A DNA stretch of 28,283 nt, taken from a virus. The stretch's first letter is position 1. Each line of letters begins with the position of its first letter. Both the position numbers and the translations under genes were made by a program. The DNA lies in the IMG/VR virus record IMGVR_UViG_3300020472_000131, positions 1-28,283 of that record; one strand, written 5' to 3'. The notes beneath the pieces are model-generated. The model made no database searches. It saw only the letters and a list, made by a program, of their open reading frames with translations, and was not told where the DNA came from. Shown here piece after piece: positions 6,942 through 14,305 of this stretch.

Positions 6942-7163
6942 ATGAATTACAATATGACTAGGAGATTTAATTTCTTGCACTAATCCTTTAATTATTGCAT
7001 TTCGTTGGGTGGCAATTTTCGCTAAGAAGATTGCCATCTCTTTTATATCTTCTTTTGAATCACTGTTTTGAATTGATCTTCTAACTCTTTCAAACCAAAA
7101 TTCATCATCTAAAGGAATACCGAATTCTAATTGATTAATTTGAGCTTCAGTATTTTCTTCCAT
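6936..7163 (-). CDS. small hypothetical protein, minus strand
   Basis: This encodes 75 aa. It has an excellent Shine-Dalgarno (AGGAGG, 4 nt before the ATG), rare in this window. The N-terminal half is acidic (MEENTEAQINQLEF), followed by DDEFWFERVRRSI and a helix, EMAIFLAKIATQRNAIIKGL. The helix-with-'QRNxIIKxL' end recalls short cyanobacterial/cyanophage proteins of unknown function. It converges with the DUF5895-like gene, overlapping by 6 nt. Confidence 0.6.
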   Translation of the reverse strand: MEENTEAQINQLEFGIPLDDEFWFERVRRSIQNSDSKEDIKEMAIFLAKIATQRNAIIKGLVQEIKSPSHIVIHS

Positions 7164-7204
7164 AAGCCTCCTTTTTTTCTATTTTACATCTAATTTAATT
7201 AATC

Positions 7205-7336
7205 ATGCTTCTAATTAAGTACGGTCCTTTAGCAGTAATTGGTACAGGACTTGTCTATAAAGTAACTAAATCTATTTATAAGAAAGTTAAAAAACTTCGT
7301 TCTTATAAAGATGACGAACCAGCCTTATTTATTTAA
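7205..7336 (+). CDS. 43-aa membrane-type small protein
   Basis: A short ORF with a hydrophobic N-terminal stretch (MLLIKYGPLAVIGTGLVY) followed by a basic segment (KVTKSIYKKVKKLRSYK), the pattern of a small single-pass protein with positive-inside tail. No family recognised. It overlaps the end of the convergent 7329-7496 gene by 8 nt. Confidence 0.5.
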   Translation: MLLIKYGPLAVIGTGLVYKVTKSIYKKVKKLRSYKDDEPALFI

Positions 7337-7496
7337 TACTATTGGTTAACTCTTTAACACTTTCAGACATAGTTCTATACCCATAACCAACATAGATTTG
7401 ACCGCTAACTACGGCAATGGTCATTATCGCCCAAAAAATATAGTACCAATAACTTTTTATTTGGTGCGTTTTTTTTCTCACTTCATTCAATTTCAT
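7329..7496 (-). CDS. 55-aa single-pass membrane protein
   Basis: A minus-strand ORF filling a gap of about 160 nt. A basic N-terminus (MKLNEVRKKTHQIK) leads into an aromatic transmembrane helix (SYWYYIFWAIMTIAVV) and a soluble tail (GYGYRTMSESVKEL). The IKSYWYYIFW start of the helix matches small membrane proteins I recall from cyanophage genomes. Its start codon lies 2 nt inside the divergent gene at 7495, so its leader would sit in that gene's coding region. An internal GTG at codon 6 is an alternative start. Confidence 0.6.
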   Translation of the reverse strand: MKLNEVRKKTHQIKSYWYYIFWAIMTIAVVSGQIYVGYGYRTMSESVKELTNSIK

Positions 7497-8379
7497 GATG
7501 GCTCAACAAACTTATAATGAGCTTAATCCAGCTCAAAAATTAATCTACACTTGTTCCAATATTAAACGATCACATGTAGATTTTGATGATTCAGATATAG
7601 CAGGCATTTATTTACGAGACAATTCATGCATTGTCGTTCGTAATGATGGTGTCGAAAATATCTATCAAAGAGATTTGATTAAGATTGCTTATGCAGAAAA
7701 TGTAAATCGTTTAGTTAATTTCTTTCATAATCTTGGTCCTAATTATTCAGGACCTTCTTTATGGATAGGTGATGGTCAACCAGAAACATATGTGATGTTA
7801 CGAGGTGCTCATTACTGGCATCAAGAATCTAAAAACACATTGGTTGCAAAAACACAAAGAAAATTTATTCAGAATAATGAATTAAATTCAATAAAAGGAA
7901 CAGGACCAATGGTTAGTTTCTTAGAAAATGATCATCTTCCTATTGGTCATTTAGTTAAACTTTGCAATAATTCTTGTTCTTGTCATTCCTTTCAAAAACA
8001 ATATAGAATTCTAGATTTATTTAAAGAAGAAATATCTGAAGCTTTTGAGCCAGGTTGTATTCATTTAACGTGGTTAAAAGCTTACAAACGTTTTCTTCAA
8101 CAACGAGCTGCATTGATCAATTCTATTCCTAATGGCATACCTAAAAAATGTGCAGCTTGGTGGTATGCACCTCCAGATGTAAAGCATCCAAGAGGTTATG
8201 GTAAATTAATTATTCTTTATACAGATCAAGGACATTTAGCAAAGAAAAAAGAATGGAAAACATACATGGTTAATAAAGATTTTAATCAATATGATCTTTG
8301 GCAAAAACTGTTTAAGATGGTAGATAATGGTTATGTCCCCTTTAATGGACAAACCGCTTTACCTCAAATAAAACTTTAA
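7495..8379 (+). CDS. SWIM-type zinc-finger protein
   Basis: This encodes 294 aa; ATG 7495 is followed directly by ATG 7498. The key feature is C161-x-C163 ... C188-x-H190 (SCSCHSFQ ... PGCIHLTWL), the CxCx(n)CxH signature of SWIM zinc fingers, which bind DNA or proteins in helicase, recombination and transposase contexts. N-terminal 150 residues hold beta-like segments (IAGIYLRDNSCIVVRNDGVENIYQ; PETYVMLRGAHYWHQ). The C-terminal part is aromatic (CAAWWYAPPD; GYGKLIILYT). I do not recognise the full-length family. Neighbours are replication genes, so a DNA-processing role is likely but unproven. Confidence 0.62.
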   Translation: MMAQQTYNELNPAQKLIYTCSNIKRSHVDFDDSDIAGIYLRDNSCIVVRNDGVENIYQRDLIKIAYAENVNRLVNFFHNLGPNYSGPSLWIGDGQPETYVMLRGAHYWHQESKNTLVAKTQRKFIQNNELNSIKGTGPMVSFLENDHLPIGHLVKLCNNSCSCHSFQKQYRILDLFKEEISEAFEPGCIHLTWLKAYKRFLQQRAALINSIPNGIPKKCAAWWYAPPDVKHPRGYGKLIILYTDQGHLAKKKEWKTYMVNKDFNQYDLWQKLFKMVDNGYVPFNGQTALPQIKL

Positions 8380-8381
8380 AC

Positions 8382-8636
8382 ATGGAATCTGAAATTATCC
8401 AGGCAATAATTGCTCATGAAGAGGGACATATTGCCGTCCACAAAGCTAATATTGAGATTTGTTTACAAAATCCAGTAGGGATTGGTGAACATCCTGATCT
8501 AATTTCTTCTATAGGAAAAGAACTTGATTGTTTATCTCAACATGCAGGTCGCATATCTGTTTTGAGAGAATATTTTGATGAGTATTTACCTTTTGAAGAT
8601 TGTGAAGATTGCGAAGCTGATCCTGACGAGATTTAA
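8382..8636 (+). CDS. hypothetical acidic protein
   Basis: This encodes 84 aa starting 2 nt after the SWIM gene. Helical N-terminus (IIQAIIAHEEGHIAVHKANIEI), a central NPVGIGEHPDLISSIGKEL block and an acidic, Cys-bearing end (EDCEDCEADPDEI). The 'VGIGEHPD-(h)-x5-EL' block resembles small proteins of T4-like cyanophages that I recall, function unknown. The HEEGH string looks like an HExxH zinc motif but lacks the surrounding metalloprotease features. Confidence 0.6.
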   Translation: MESEIIQAIIAHEEGHIAVHKANIEICLQNPVGIGEHPDLISSIGKELDCLSQHAGRISVLREYFDEYLPFEDCEDCEADPDEI

Positions 8637-8694
8637 AAACTTATCCTGAGTCATGATATAAAACTGACTTTATTCATTTCATTCAACTTTATTT

Positions 8695-9396
8695 ATGGCT
8701 GATCCTAAATCAATGACAGTGCTCCAACTCATTGAACATGAAAGAGCATTATCTAAGACCTTGCCTTTATTGGCTCCAGAAGCTCAAGAAACTGTAAAAG
8801 CAGATCTTGAAAATACTATTACTACTAAGTCTCATTTAATTGATCGAGTATACGCTTATCTAGCTACTCATGAAGATATGCTTGAGCGTGATACTAAAGA
8901 GATTAAATTGTTAACCGATTCAAAGAAACATCATATTTCTGAAATCGATAAAACAAAAAAAGTCTTACGTTATATAGGTCGTATGTTACCTGCTGGACAA
9001 AACTCAATTAGTGGAAATAAATATAAATTTCTATTGAGTAAAAAGTCTACCTCTGCTGTTGTTGTTAATTCCAATATAGAAGATTGGACCGATAAAGAAA
9101 GAAATAAATTTTGTATACAAAAAGATATAGAAATTATCACGAAAACTGTGGTACGTTCTTTAACAGGTGAGATTATTTCTCAAGAAGAAACACCTAAAAC
9201 AAAAACTGAAATCATCCCAAATGAAACTGCCATCCGCAACGCAAACAAAAACCAAGAACCATTGCCCGAAGGAGTCTATGTCTATCAAACCATTGCCGTC
9301 ACCCCAAAGAGAATCACTATCGACAGTATGGAAATGGAAGCATCCGATTTTACAGGAAAATTTCTATCAGAAACTTCCAGTCCCACAGGATCTTGA
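8695..9396 (+). CDS. Gp157-like phage protein
   Basis: This encodes 233 aa. Residues 15-100 are a long coiled coil with the Gp157-type order: a helix with paired ENTITTKSHLIDRVYAYL, a second helix ETKEI/LLTDSKKHHISEIDKTKKVLRYI, then a beta hairpin with GNKYKFLLSKKSTSAVVV. That is the pattern of the siphovirus Gp157 family, linked to recombination or phage-resistance in streptococcal phages; the exact role is not known. The C-terminal half (from about 150) is a beta-rich tail without recognised family. From about 9200 codon use shifts to C-ending codons (ATC, ACC, GCC, CGC), matching the overlap with a second gene in another frame. Confidence 0.62.
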   Translation: MADPKSMTVLQLIEHERALSKTLPLLAPEAQETVKADLENTITTKSHLIDRVYAYLATHEDMLERDTKEIKLLTDSKKHHISEIDKTKKVLRYIGRMLPAGQNSISGNKYKFLLSKKSTSAVVVNSNIEDWTDKERNKFCIQKDIEIITKTVVRSLTGEIISQEETPKTKTEIIPNETAIRNANKNQEPLPEGVYVYQTIAVTPKRITIDSMEMEASDFTGKFLSETSSPTGS

Positions 9397-9652
9397 AGAT
9401 GCTCATATTTGGATGTGTTGTCATAAACATGGCATAGAAGATTTCGATCTACAAATCCAAATGAATAAATTAGATATGAGTTTGCTTTGTGAAGATGGTG
9501 AGCTTCTGGCTTACCATAAAAATCAGTATGAAGAACTACGCCAAAAAGAATTAAAACTTCTTACTGGCAAAAGATATCATACAAATGCTTCACATTGCTA
9601 TTGGTATTGGTTACAAAGAGAAGGGTATAAAAATAAAACTGAGATAGAATAA
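9278..9652 (+). CDS. hypothetical protein overlapping the Gp157-like gene
   Basis: This encodes 124 aa using ATG 9278, which has GAAGGAG 3 nt upstream; the frame is open back to a GTG at 9167. The first 119 nt overlap the end of the Gp157-like gene in another frame. The unique part has a helix-rich, Cys/His-bearing sequence: HIWMCCHKHGIEDFDL, KLDMSLLCEDGELLAY, then EELRQKELKLLTG and an aromatic end SHCYWYWLQREGY. No family recognised. A start further inside (ATG in HIWMCC) would avoid the overlap. Confidence 0.55.
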   Translation: MSIKPLPSPQRESLSTVWKWKHPILQENFYQKLPVPQDLEDAHIWMCCHKHGIEDFDLQIQMNKLDMSLLCEDGELLAYHKNQYEELRQKELKLLTGKRYHTNASHCYWYWLQREGYKNKTEIE

Positions 9653-9673
9653 AAACACAACAAGAGGAGTTTC

Positions 9674-9940
9674 ATGGAAAGAGATCCAGCTCATCTATAC
9701 AACCTACTCGCTGGCTTTACCCAAGATGGAACTCCTCTGGAGGCTTTAATTGGTAGCAAGATGGAATGGGGCGTTACTGTTTTGACAGCCGCCATGCTCG
9801 CTAACGAGAATCTTGCTGCAGGTATGCAAGCTGAAGAAATGGTTGATGGAGCTATCAATTACTACAACTTAATTCAAGAACGTTTAGCTTATTACAGATC
9901 TAATCAAGTACATTCTTTAGAGAAAATGATTGAAAAATAA
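9674..9940 (+). CDS. hypothetical helical protein
   Basis: This encodes 88 aa with a clear Shine-Dalgarno (AAGAGGAG, 7 nt before the ATG). The protein is mainly helical with a central, mildly hydrophobic part (WGVTVLTAAMLANENLAAGMQAEEMVDGAINYY) and a polar helical end. Possible small structural or regulatory protein; family not recognised. It closes the replication block before the tail-fibre gene. Confidence 0.62.
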   Translation: MERDPAHLYNLLAGFTQDGTPLEALIGSKMEWGVTVLTAAMLANENLAAGMQAEEMVDGAINYYNLIQERLAYYRSNQVHSLEKMIEK

Positions 9941-10000
9941 ACAATAGGCGTAAAAGTTCTAGAAGTAAAATAGAAGAATTGACAGTAATAGTAGTAGAAA

Positions 10001-13000
10001 ATGAGTCAAACTACCGCCCAATTAATTAGTAATTTAGTACAAGCATTAAGTTTTACTGCTACATCCAGTGCTCCAGCTAATGGTGTATTTCTTTCTGCAG
10101 CAAATACCTTAGCTTTTGCAACTAATTCGGCACAGAAATTAACGATAAATGCAGATGGTGAATTAGGTATTGGTATAGCAAGTCCTACCGAGGCTTTACA
10201 TATTCAAGGAAGTGCTGCAAATACTACTAATCTTCTTTTAAAAAATACAGGAAATAATATTATTTATTTAACAGGTGATACCGTTAAAACTGATGCGTCT
10301 TCATCTATTCTTCAATTAAGAGCATTTTGGAATGGTAATAGTGTTGCTGGTATTAGATTTATTACTGGAACTGACACAACAAATAAAGATGATGGTGCTA
10401 TTAGCTTTTTTGTAAGAGAAAGTGGTCAGGCTCTAACGGAAGCTATGAGACTAAGAACTAGTGGAAATCTAGGTATTGGTAAAGCTTCTCCATCTAATAG
10501 ATTACATGTTTATCATGCAACTACTGATCTGTTAGCACTATTAGAAAGTGGTGATTCAAGAGCTGCTATTGGTTTTGAAGATAATTCAACTACTACAGTT
10601 CCAAGAATAGGAGGTATAGCTGATGCTCTTTATTTCTTTACAGGAGGTACTGAAAAGATTCGTTTAACTTCTACAGGAAACTTAGGTATAGGTACAACTT
10701 CTCCTAATTTTTTATTAGATGTTGAAACAGATGGCAGTACTGAACCAACTATTAGAGTTCATAATACAGGTACAGCTGCTAGTAATGATGTAAGAATAAG
10801 ATTACAAACAGCTGGTACAGGTGCAACTTCTCAAAATGCAAGACTTGAATTTGGTAATGCAGATGATACAGATAATGGATTAATTCGATATTACACAGGT
10901 TCAGGTGAACGTTATTTTGCTTTCTCAACAAACGCAAGTGAAAAAATGCGTTTGGATACCAATGGTAATTTACTACTTGGAACAACAACTGCAGATGCAA
11001 AATTATATGTTAATGGCGGCACTGTTTTAATTAAAGGTAATGCTGCTCAGACAAAATTACATCTTTATCATAATTCTTCAGGAGAAACAGCAGTAACAGG
11101 TTCTAGTCCAGGACTATTACTGACTGCAGGAAGTATGAATGCAACAAATAAATATACTCCTGCTATTGAATTTGGTTCAACAGATGGTGCTTTTACAACA
11201 ACGAATCCAAAAGTTGGAGCATTGATTGTTGGACGTGCTACTGAAACATACGGTGCAGATACCGATAGTGCGATGGCAATGGATTTCTTTACTACTGGTA
11301 CTAATGCTGGTACAGGAGATAATTTACAAGTTCATGCAATGACGCTAGATGGTGGTCAACGCTTACTTATAGGAAGAACTGCAAGCAGATCAACTCGTAT
11401 TGGTGGTAGTAATCTAGATCCAAACATCCAAATAGAAGGAGATGTTGTAGGATCAGCATCTATTTGTAGATGGAACGAAGGTACTAATCCTTCTAGATTC
11501 ATTTTACAAAAAGGAAGAGGAACAGGAGCTTCTCCAGCCATTGTGCAAGATGACGATAACCTTGGTCAAATAGTATTTTCTGGATGGGATGGAGATACTT
11601 TTACTAATGCAGCAATGATAAGAGCGCAAGTAGCTGGAACTCCAGGAGATGATGATATGCCTGGAAGACTTCAATTTTTGACAACAGCAGATGGGGATCT
11701 TACTTGTGCAACAAGAATGACTATTACTGAAACTGGAAATGTAGGTATAGGTACAGCAGCACCAGGTAGATTACTTGAACTTGAAGGTGGTGCTCCAATT
11801 ATTAGATTTGATGATACTGGCGGTGGTTATTCAGAAATATCTGCTAATACTGCAATTTTAGGATTAAGAGCAGACGCAGGTAATACTCAATCTAGTAGTT
11901 ATATTGATTTTGAAGTTGATGGATCTGAAAAAGCAAGAATAAATGCTAGTGGAATGTTTATGATAGGTGCAAGTACTGGAGGAGATACTAATCCAATTTT
12001 TATTAAAGACCAGACCTCTGGTAAAGGAATTAAGATACAGCAAACAGGTAATCAGTTTGTTAGTCTTATTGCTGATTGTAATAGAACTGGTGGAGGTAAT
12101 GCTCTTTTAAGTATCGATGGTGAATGGAATGGAACTGTAGTTTCTCGGATCAAACTTGAAGCAGGAAGTTCTACAACGAATAAAGATGATGGACGAATTA
12201 GCCTTTCTACAAAAGCTGGTGGAACAGATTTAGAAGAAATAGTTGAAATTAATGAGAATGGTCAATTCTCAATTTATGGTACAGCAGCATCAGCTTCTTT
12301 ACTTAGACTTTATCCAACTAATTCACAAACTACTCCGTCAATAGATATTCGATCAAGTTGTAATACTTCATGCGGAAATATACTTAGATTTTATGATGAA
12401 GATACAAGTATTGCTGGAAGTAAAGCAATAGGTGATATTCAATTCTGGTCCCAAGATACTGGTAATGAAGGTATAAAAGCAGCAATTCAAGGTGCTGCAG
12501 ATTCAACCGCACCCAATGGAGAACTTCGATTACAAACTGATAATAATCAGACATTAAGTACTGCCTTAAGACTTGATTATCGTGGCTATGCTCAATTTCC
12601 ACTGATGGGTGAGTCTACAGGAACTAATGTCATTCTTACATCAAGTGGATATCTACAAAAAGAATCATCATCTCGAAGATATAAGAAAAATATTAAATCA
12701 ATAGAGGATTCAATGGCAGACAAGATGTTAGAGTGTCGTCCTGTTTGGTATCAAATGAATTCTGAAGAAGATGATGCTCTTGGACATTATGGATTTATTG
12801 CAGAAGAAGTAAATGAAATCGATCCTACTTTTGTTGTATTTGAAAATGAAAGGGATGGAATAGATGAAAATGGAAATCCAGTTTGGAAAGATCAACCTAA
12901 AGAAAAATGGCTTCCTGAATCTGTAAAGTATACAAACTTTATTCCACTTCTTTTAAATCTTGTTAAAAGACAAGATGAAAGAATTAAAGCACTAGAAGCT

Positions 13001-13009
13001 AAAATTTAA
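10001..13009 (+). CDS. tail fibre/spike protein with S74 intramolecular chaperone
   Basis: This encodes 1002 aa. Residues 1-880 are rich in Gly, Ser, Thr, Asn with recurring 'SGNLGIGTTSPN' type motifs (for example about 150, 227, 580), typical of trimeric beta-structured fibres. A segment of about 70-100 residues ending in TTNKDDG-x-IS occurs twice (about 85-135 and 690-735), an internal duplication. Residues from about 885 form a peptidase S74 (endosialidase-type chaperone) domain: ESSSRRYKKNI with candidate Ser890/891 and Lys895/896, then GHYGFIAEEVNEIDP near 927-941. In the family this domain trimerises the fibre and removes itself by autocleavage just before the Ser. Role: host receptor binding. 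Start at 10001 has no clear SD. Confidence 0.88.
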   Translation: MSQTTAQLISNLVQALSFTATSSAPANGVFLSAANTLAFATNSAQKLTINADGELGIGIASPTEALHIQGSAANTTNLLLKNTGNNIIYLTGDTVKTDASSSILQLRAFWNGNSVAGIRFITGTDTTNKDDGAISFFVRESGQALTEAMRLRTSGNLGIGKASPSNRLHVYHATTDLLALLESGDSRAAIGFEDNSTTTVPRIGGIADALYFFTGGTEKIRLTSTGNLGIGTTSPNFLLDVETDGSTEPTIRVHNTGTAASNDVRIRLQTAGTGATSQNARLEFGNADDTDNGLIRYYTGSGERYFAFSTNASEKMRLDTNGNLLLGTTTADAKLYVNGGTVLIKGNAAQTKLHLYHNSSGETAVTGSSPGLLLTAGSMNATNKYTPAIEFGSTDGAFTTTNPKVGALIVGRATETYGADTDSAMAMDFFTTGTNAGTGDNLQVHAMTLDGGQRLLIGRTASRSTRIGGSNLDPNIQIEGDVVGSASICRWNEGTNPSRFILQKGRGTGASPAIVQDDDNLGQIVFSGWDGDTFTNAAMIRAQVAGTPGDDDMPGRLQFLTTADGDLTCATRMTITETGNVGIGTAAPGRLLELEGGAPIIRFDDTGGGYSEISANTAILGLRADAGNTQSSSYIDFEVDGSEKARINASGMFMIGASTGGDTNPIFIKDQTSGKGIKIQQTGNQFVSLIADCNRTGGGNALLSIDGEWNGTVVSRIKLEAGSSTTNKDDGRISLSTKAGGTDLEEIVEINENGQFSIYGTAASASLLRLYPTNSQTTPSIDIRSSCNTSCGNILRFYDEDTSIAGSKAIGDIQFWSQDTGNEGIKAAIQGAADSTAPNGELRLQTDNNQTLSTALRLDYRGYAQFPLMGESTGTNVILTSSGYLQKESSSRRYKKNIKSIEDSMADKMLECRPVWYQMNSEEDDALGHYGFIAEEVNEIDPTFVVFENERDGIDENGNPVWKDQPKEKWLPESVKYTNFIPLLLNLVKRQDERIKALEAKI

Positions 13010-13013
13010 TTCC

Positions 13014-13151
13014 TTAAGGTCTTTTAGAACGTTTTTTCTCAAAATGTAAATCGATTCTTAACTTTCCATAGTAAAGAATTCCTAGCCAAATAGAAAACAT
13101 AACTCCGTCAAACCAGCTTAGACTGTGCCAAGCTTCTACTGCACCATCCAT
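13014..13151 (-). CDS. 45-aa membrane-type protein
   Basis: A minus-strand ORF in the gap after the fibre gene. Sequence: MDGAVEAWHSLSWFDG, then a hydrophobic aromatic helix (VMFSIWLGILYYG) and a basic tail (KLRIDLHFEKKRSKRP). This is a single-pass membrane protein layout. Divergent to the PsbN-like gene; if that gene starts at 13195 there are 43 nt between them for two promoters. Family not recognised. Confidence 0.55.
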   Translation of the reverse strand: MDGAVEAWHSLSWFDGVMFSIWLGILYYGKLRIDLHFEKKRSKRP

Positions 13152-13194
13152 GATTCATTTCTTTTTAGCTAAATCCATCATCTCACATGGACAT

Positions 13195-13377
13195 ATGCAA
13201 CCATTGCCACCACAAGGACAACTTGTTGTTATTATTTGTGCTTTATTATTTTTTATGATTGGTTTTGGTTTGTATGAAACTTTTGGTCCAGGAGGAAAAG
13301 AGCTTAGAGATACAATTGATGAACATGCCAAAATGCATGAACTAGGTATTGCTCATGGACATACAAAAAAGAAATAA
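13195..13377 (+). CDS. psbN: PsbN-like photosystem II assembly protein
   Basis: This encodes 60 aa from ATG 13195; the frame is open from 13150, but the extra 15 residues look non-native. A transmembrane helix (LVVIICALLFFMIGFGLYETFG, 10-31) is followed by ELRDTIDEH (36-44). This matches cyanobacterial PsbN: LV-x-I in the helix, then G-x-x-LY-x-x-FG-x5-LRD-x3-EH at the same spacing. PsbN is a thylakoid protein needed for assembly and repair of the photosystem II reaction centre. The phage version has a 16-residue His/Lys-rich C-terminal extension (AKMHELGIAHGHTKKK). A host-derived metabolic gene would help keep photosynthesis going during infection (inference). Confidence 0.72.
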   Translation: MQPLPPQGQLVVIICALLFFMIGFGLYETFGPGGKELRDTIDEHAKMHELGIAHGHTKKK

Positions 13378-13412
13378 GGACTGCTATCGTTAATATATAG
13401 TTAATAAATTAG

Positions 13413-13640
13413 ATGGAGCAAGTTCCAATTCCTCGCTTAACATTAAGCTTTTCAGTTGATTTAGATGTAGATTACGATCCATTTAAAGGTAAAACACAAC
13501 AAGAATTTGTTAAATATATTGAAAATGAATTACATGAAGTTCTTTACGATATAAATCCTTCAGTAAAAAACGCTTATACTTCTCTTATAGCTATAGATGA
13601 AAATGGCAAATCACATCCAGAACCCAAACTTCAATCGTGA
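13413..13640 (+). CDS. hypothetical small protein
   Basis: This encodes 75 aa: IPRLTLSFSVDLDVDYDPF beta-like strand region, then FVKYIENELHEVLYDI helix, then a short beta-like end (SLIAIDENGKSH). Looks like a small beta-alpha-beta fold; family not recognised. The last 44 nt overlap the next gene. Confidence 0.58.
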   Translation: MEQVPIPRLTLSFSVDLDVDYDPFKGKTQQEFVKYIENELHEVLYDINPSVKNAYTSLIAIDENGKSHPEPKLQS

Positions 13641-14109
13641 ATGGATTGAAGAAAATAATCGTCGAGTAATTTTTCAAAATCATATGTTTAAATGTGCAGG
13701 ACGTGATAATCCTGATCATCCAATGCATGGGTTATTTACTGGTTTATGGCATGATTTTTGTTTAAATGAAGCAGGTAAAGCACAAAGAGATCAATGGTTT
13801 GATCGTATGGAGTTTGTAAGAAAAGTAGAAAGTGGTGAAATTAAATTAGAACAAGCACCAACTACAAGTTTTATTCCTAATGATGATTTACCAAGACCTG
13901 AAGAAGAAATTGCATATAATTTTAGTGTCTCTAATGATTCAGATCCCATAGATGACTATTTAAATTGTTATTCTGAATGCACTATTGATGATAAAGAATG
14001 TGAGGATGTTTGTCTTGATGATCTAAAAGAAAAACAAACAGTTCAATTTACTACTCCTAAAGTATTTGAGTCACCTCATCAACAAGCTTTTTTAAATGGT
14101 TCAAACTAA
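13597..14109 (+). CDS. hypothetical protein with Cys-rich acidic centre
   Basis: This encodes 170 aa; ATG 13597 and ATG 13603 both possible. The N-terminal half has RVIFQNHMFKCAGRDNPDHPMHGLFTGLW, rich in His and aromatic residues. The centre holds four cysteines (NCYSECTIDDKECEDVC) of spacing C-x3-C-x6-C-x3-C, possibly a metal or disulphide motif. Function unknown. The first 44 nt overlap the previous gene and the last 14 nt the next one; the three genes look co-translated. Confidence 0.6.
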   Translation: MKMANHIQNPNFNREWIEENNRRVIFQNHMFKCAGRDNPDHPMHGLFTGLWHDFCLNEAGKAQRDQWFDRMEFVRKVESGEIKLEQAPTTSFIPNDDLPRPEEEIAYNFSVSNDSDPIDDYLNCYSECTIDDKECEDVCLDDLKEKQTVQFTTPKVFESPHQQAFLNGSN

Positions 14110-14305
14110 TGAAATTGTTGAATTAGATTTACGTGAATTTTTTGATGCATATGACAGAGGAGAACCTCATATGATTTCTGCAGTATCTGATTTATACTGT
14201 CAAATTCGTGAACATGCACCCCAAGTATTAAATAAAGAATCTTCATGGTATCAAACATGGATATGGGGAGGTAAACGTAATTTAAAAACAGGAGAACGTT
14301 TATGA
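14096..14305 (+). CDS. hypothetical small protein
   Basis: This encodes 69 aa: EIVELDLREFFDAYDRGEPHMISAVSDLYCQI helical acidic front, then a tryptophan-rich end (SSWYQTWIWGGKRN). Family not recognised. Overlaps both flanking genes (14 nt and ATGA), so it belongs to the same operon as the dioxygenase. Confidence 0.58.
   Translation: MVQTNEIVELDLREFFDAYDRGEPHMISAVSDLYCQIREHAPQVLNKESSWYQTWIWGGKRNLKTGERL

Noticed and set aside
8400-8440. HEEGH as a metalloprotease zinc motif
   Set aside because: The string occurs near the N-terminus of an 84-aa acidic protein with no third ligand or protease fold features.
9979-9984. TTGACA upstream of the tail-fibre gene
   Set aside because: A -10 box at 16-18 nt would be inside the coding region and none is present.
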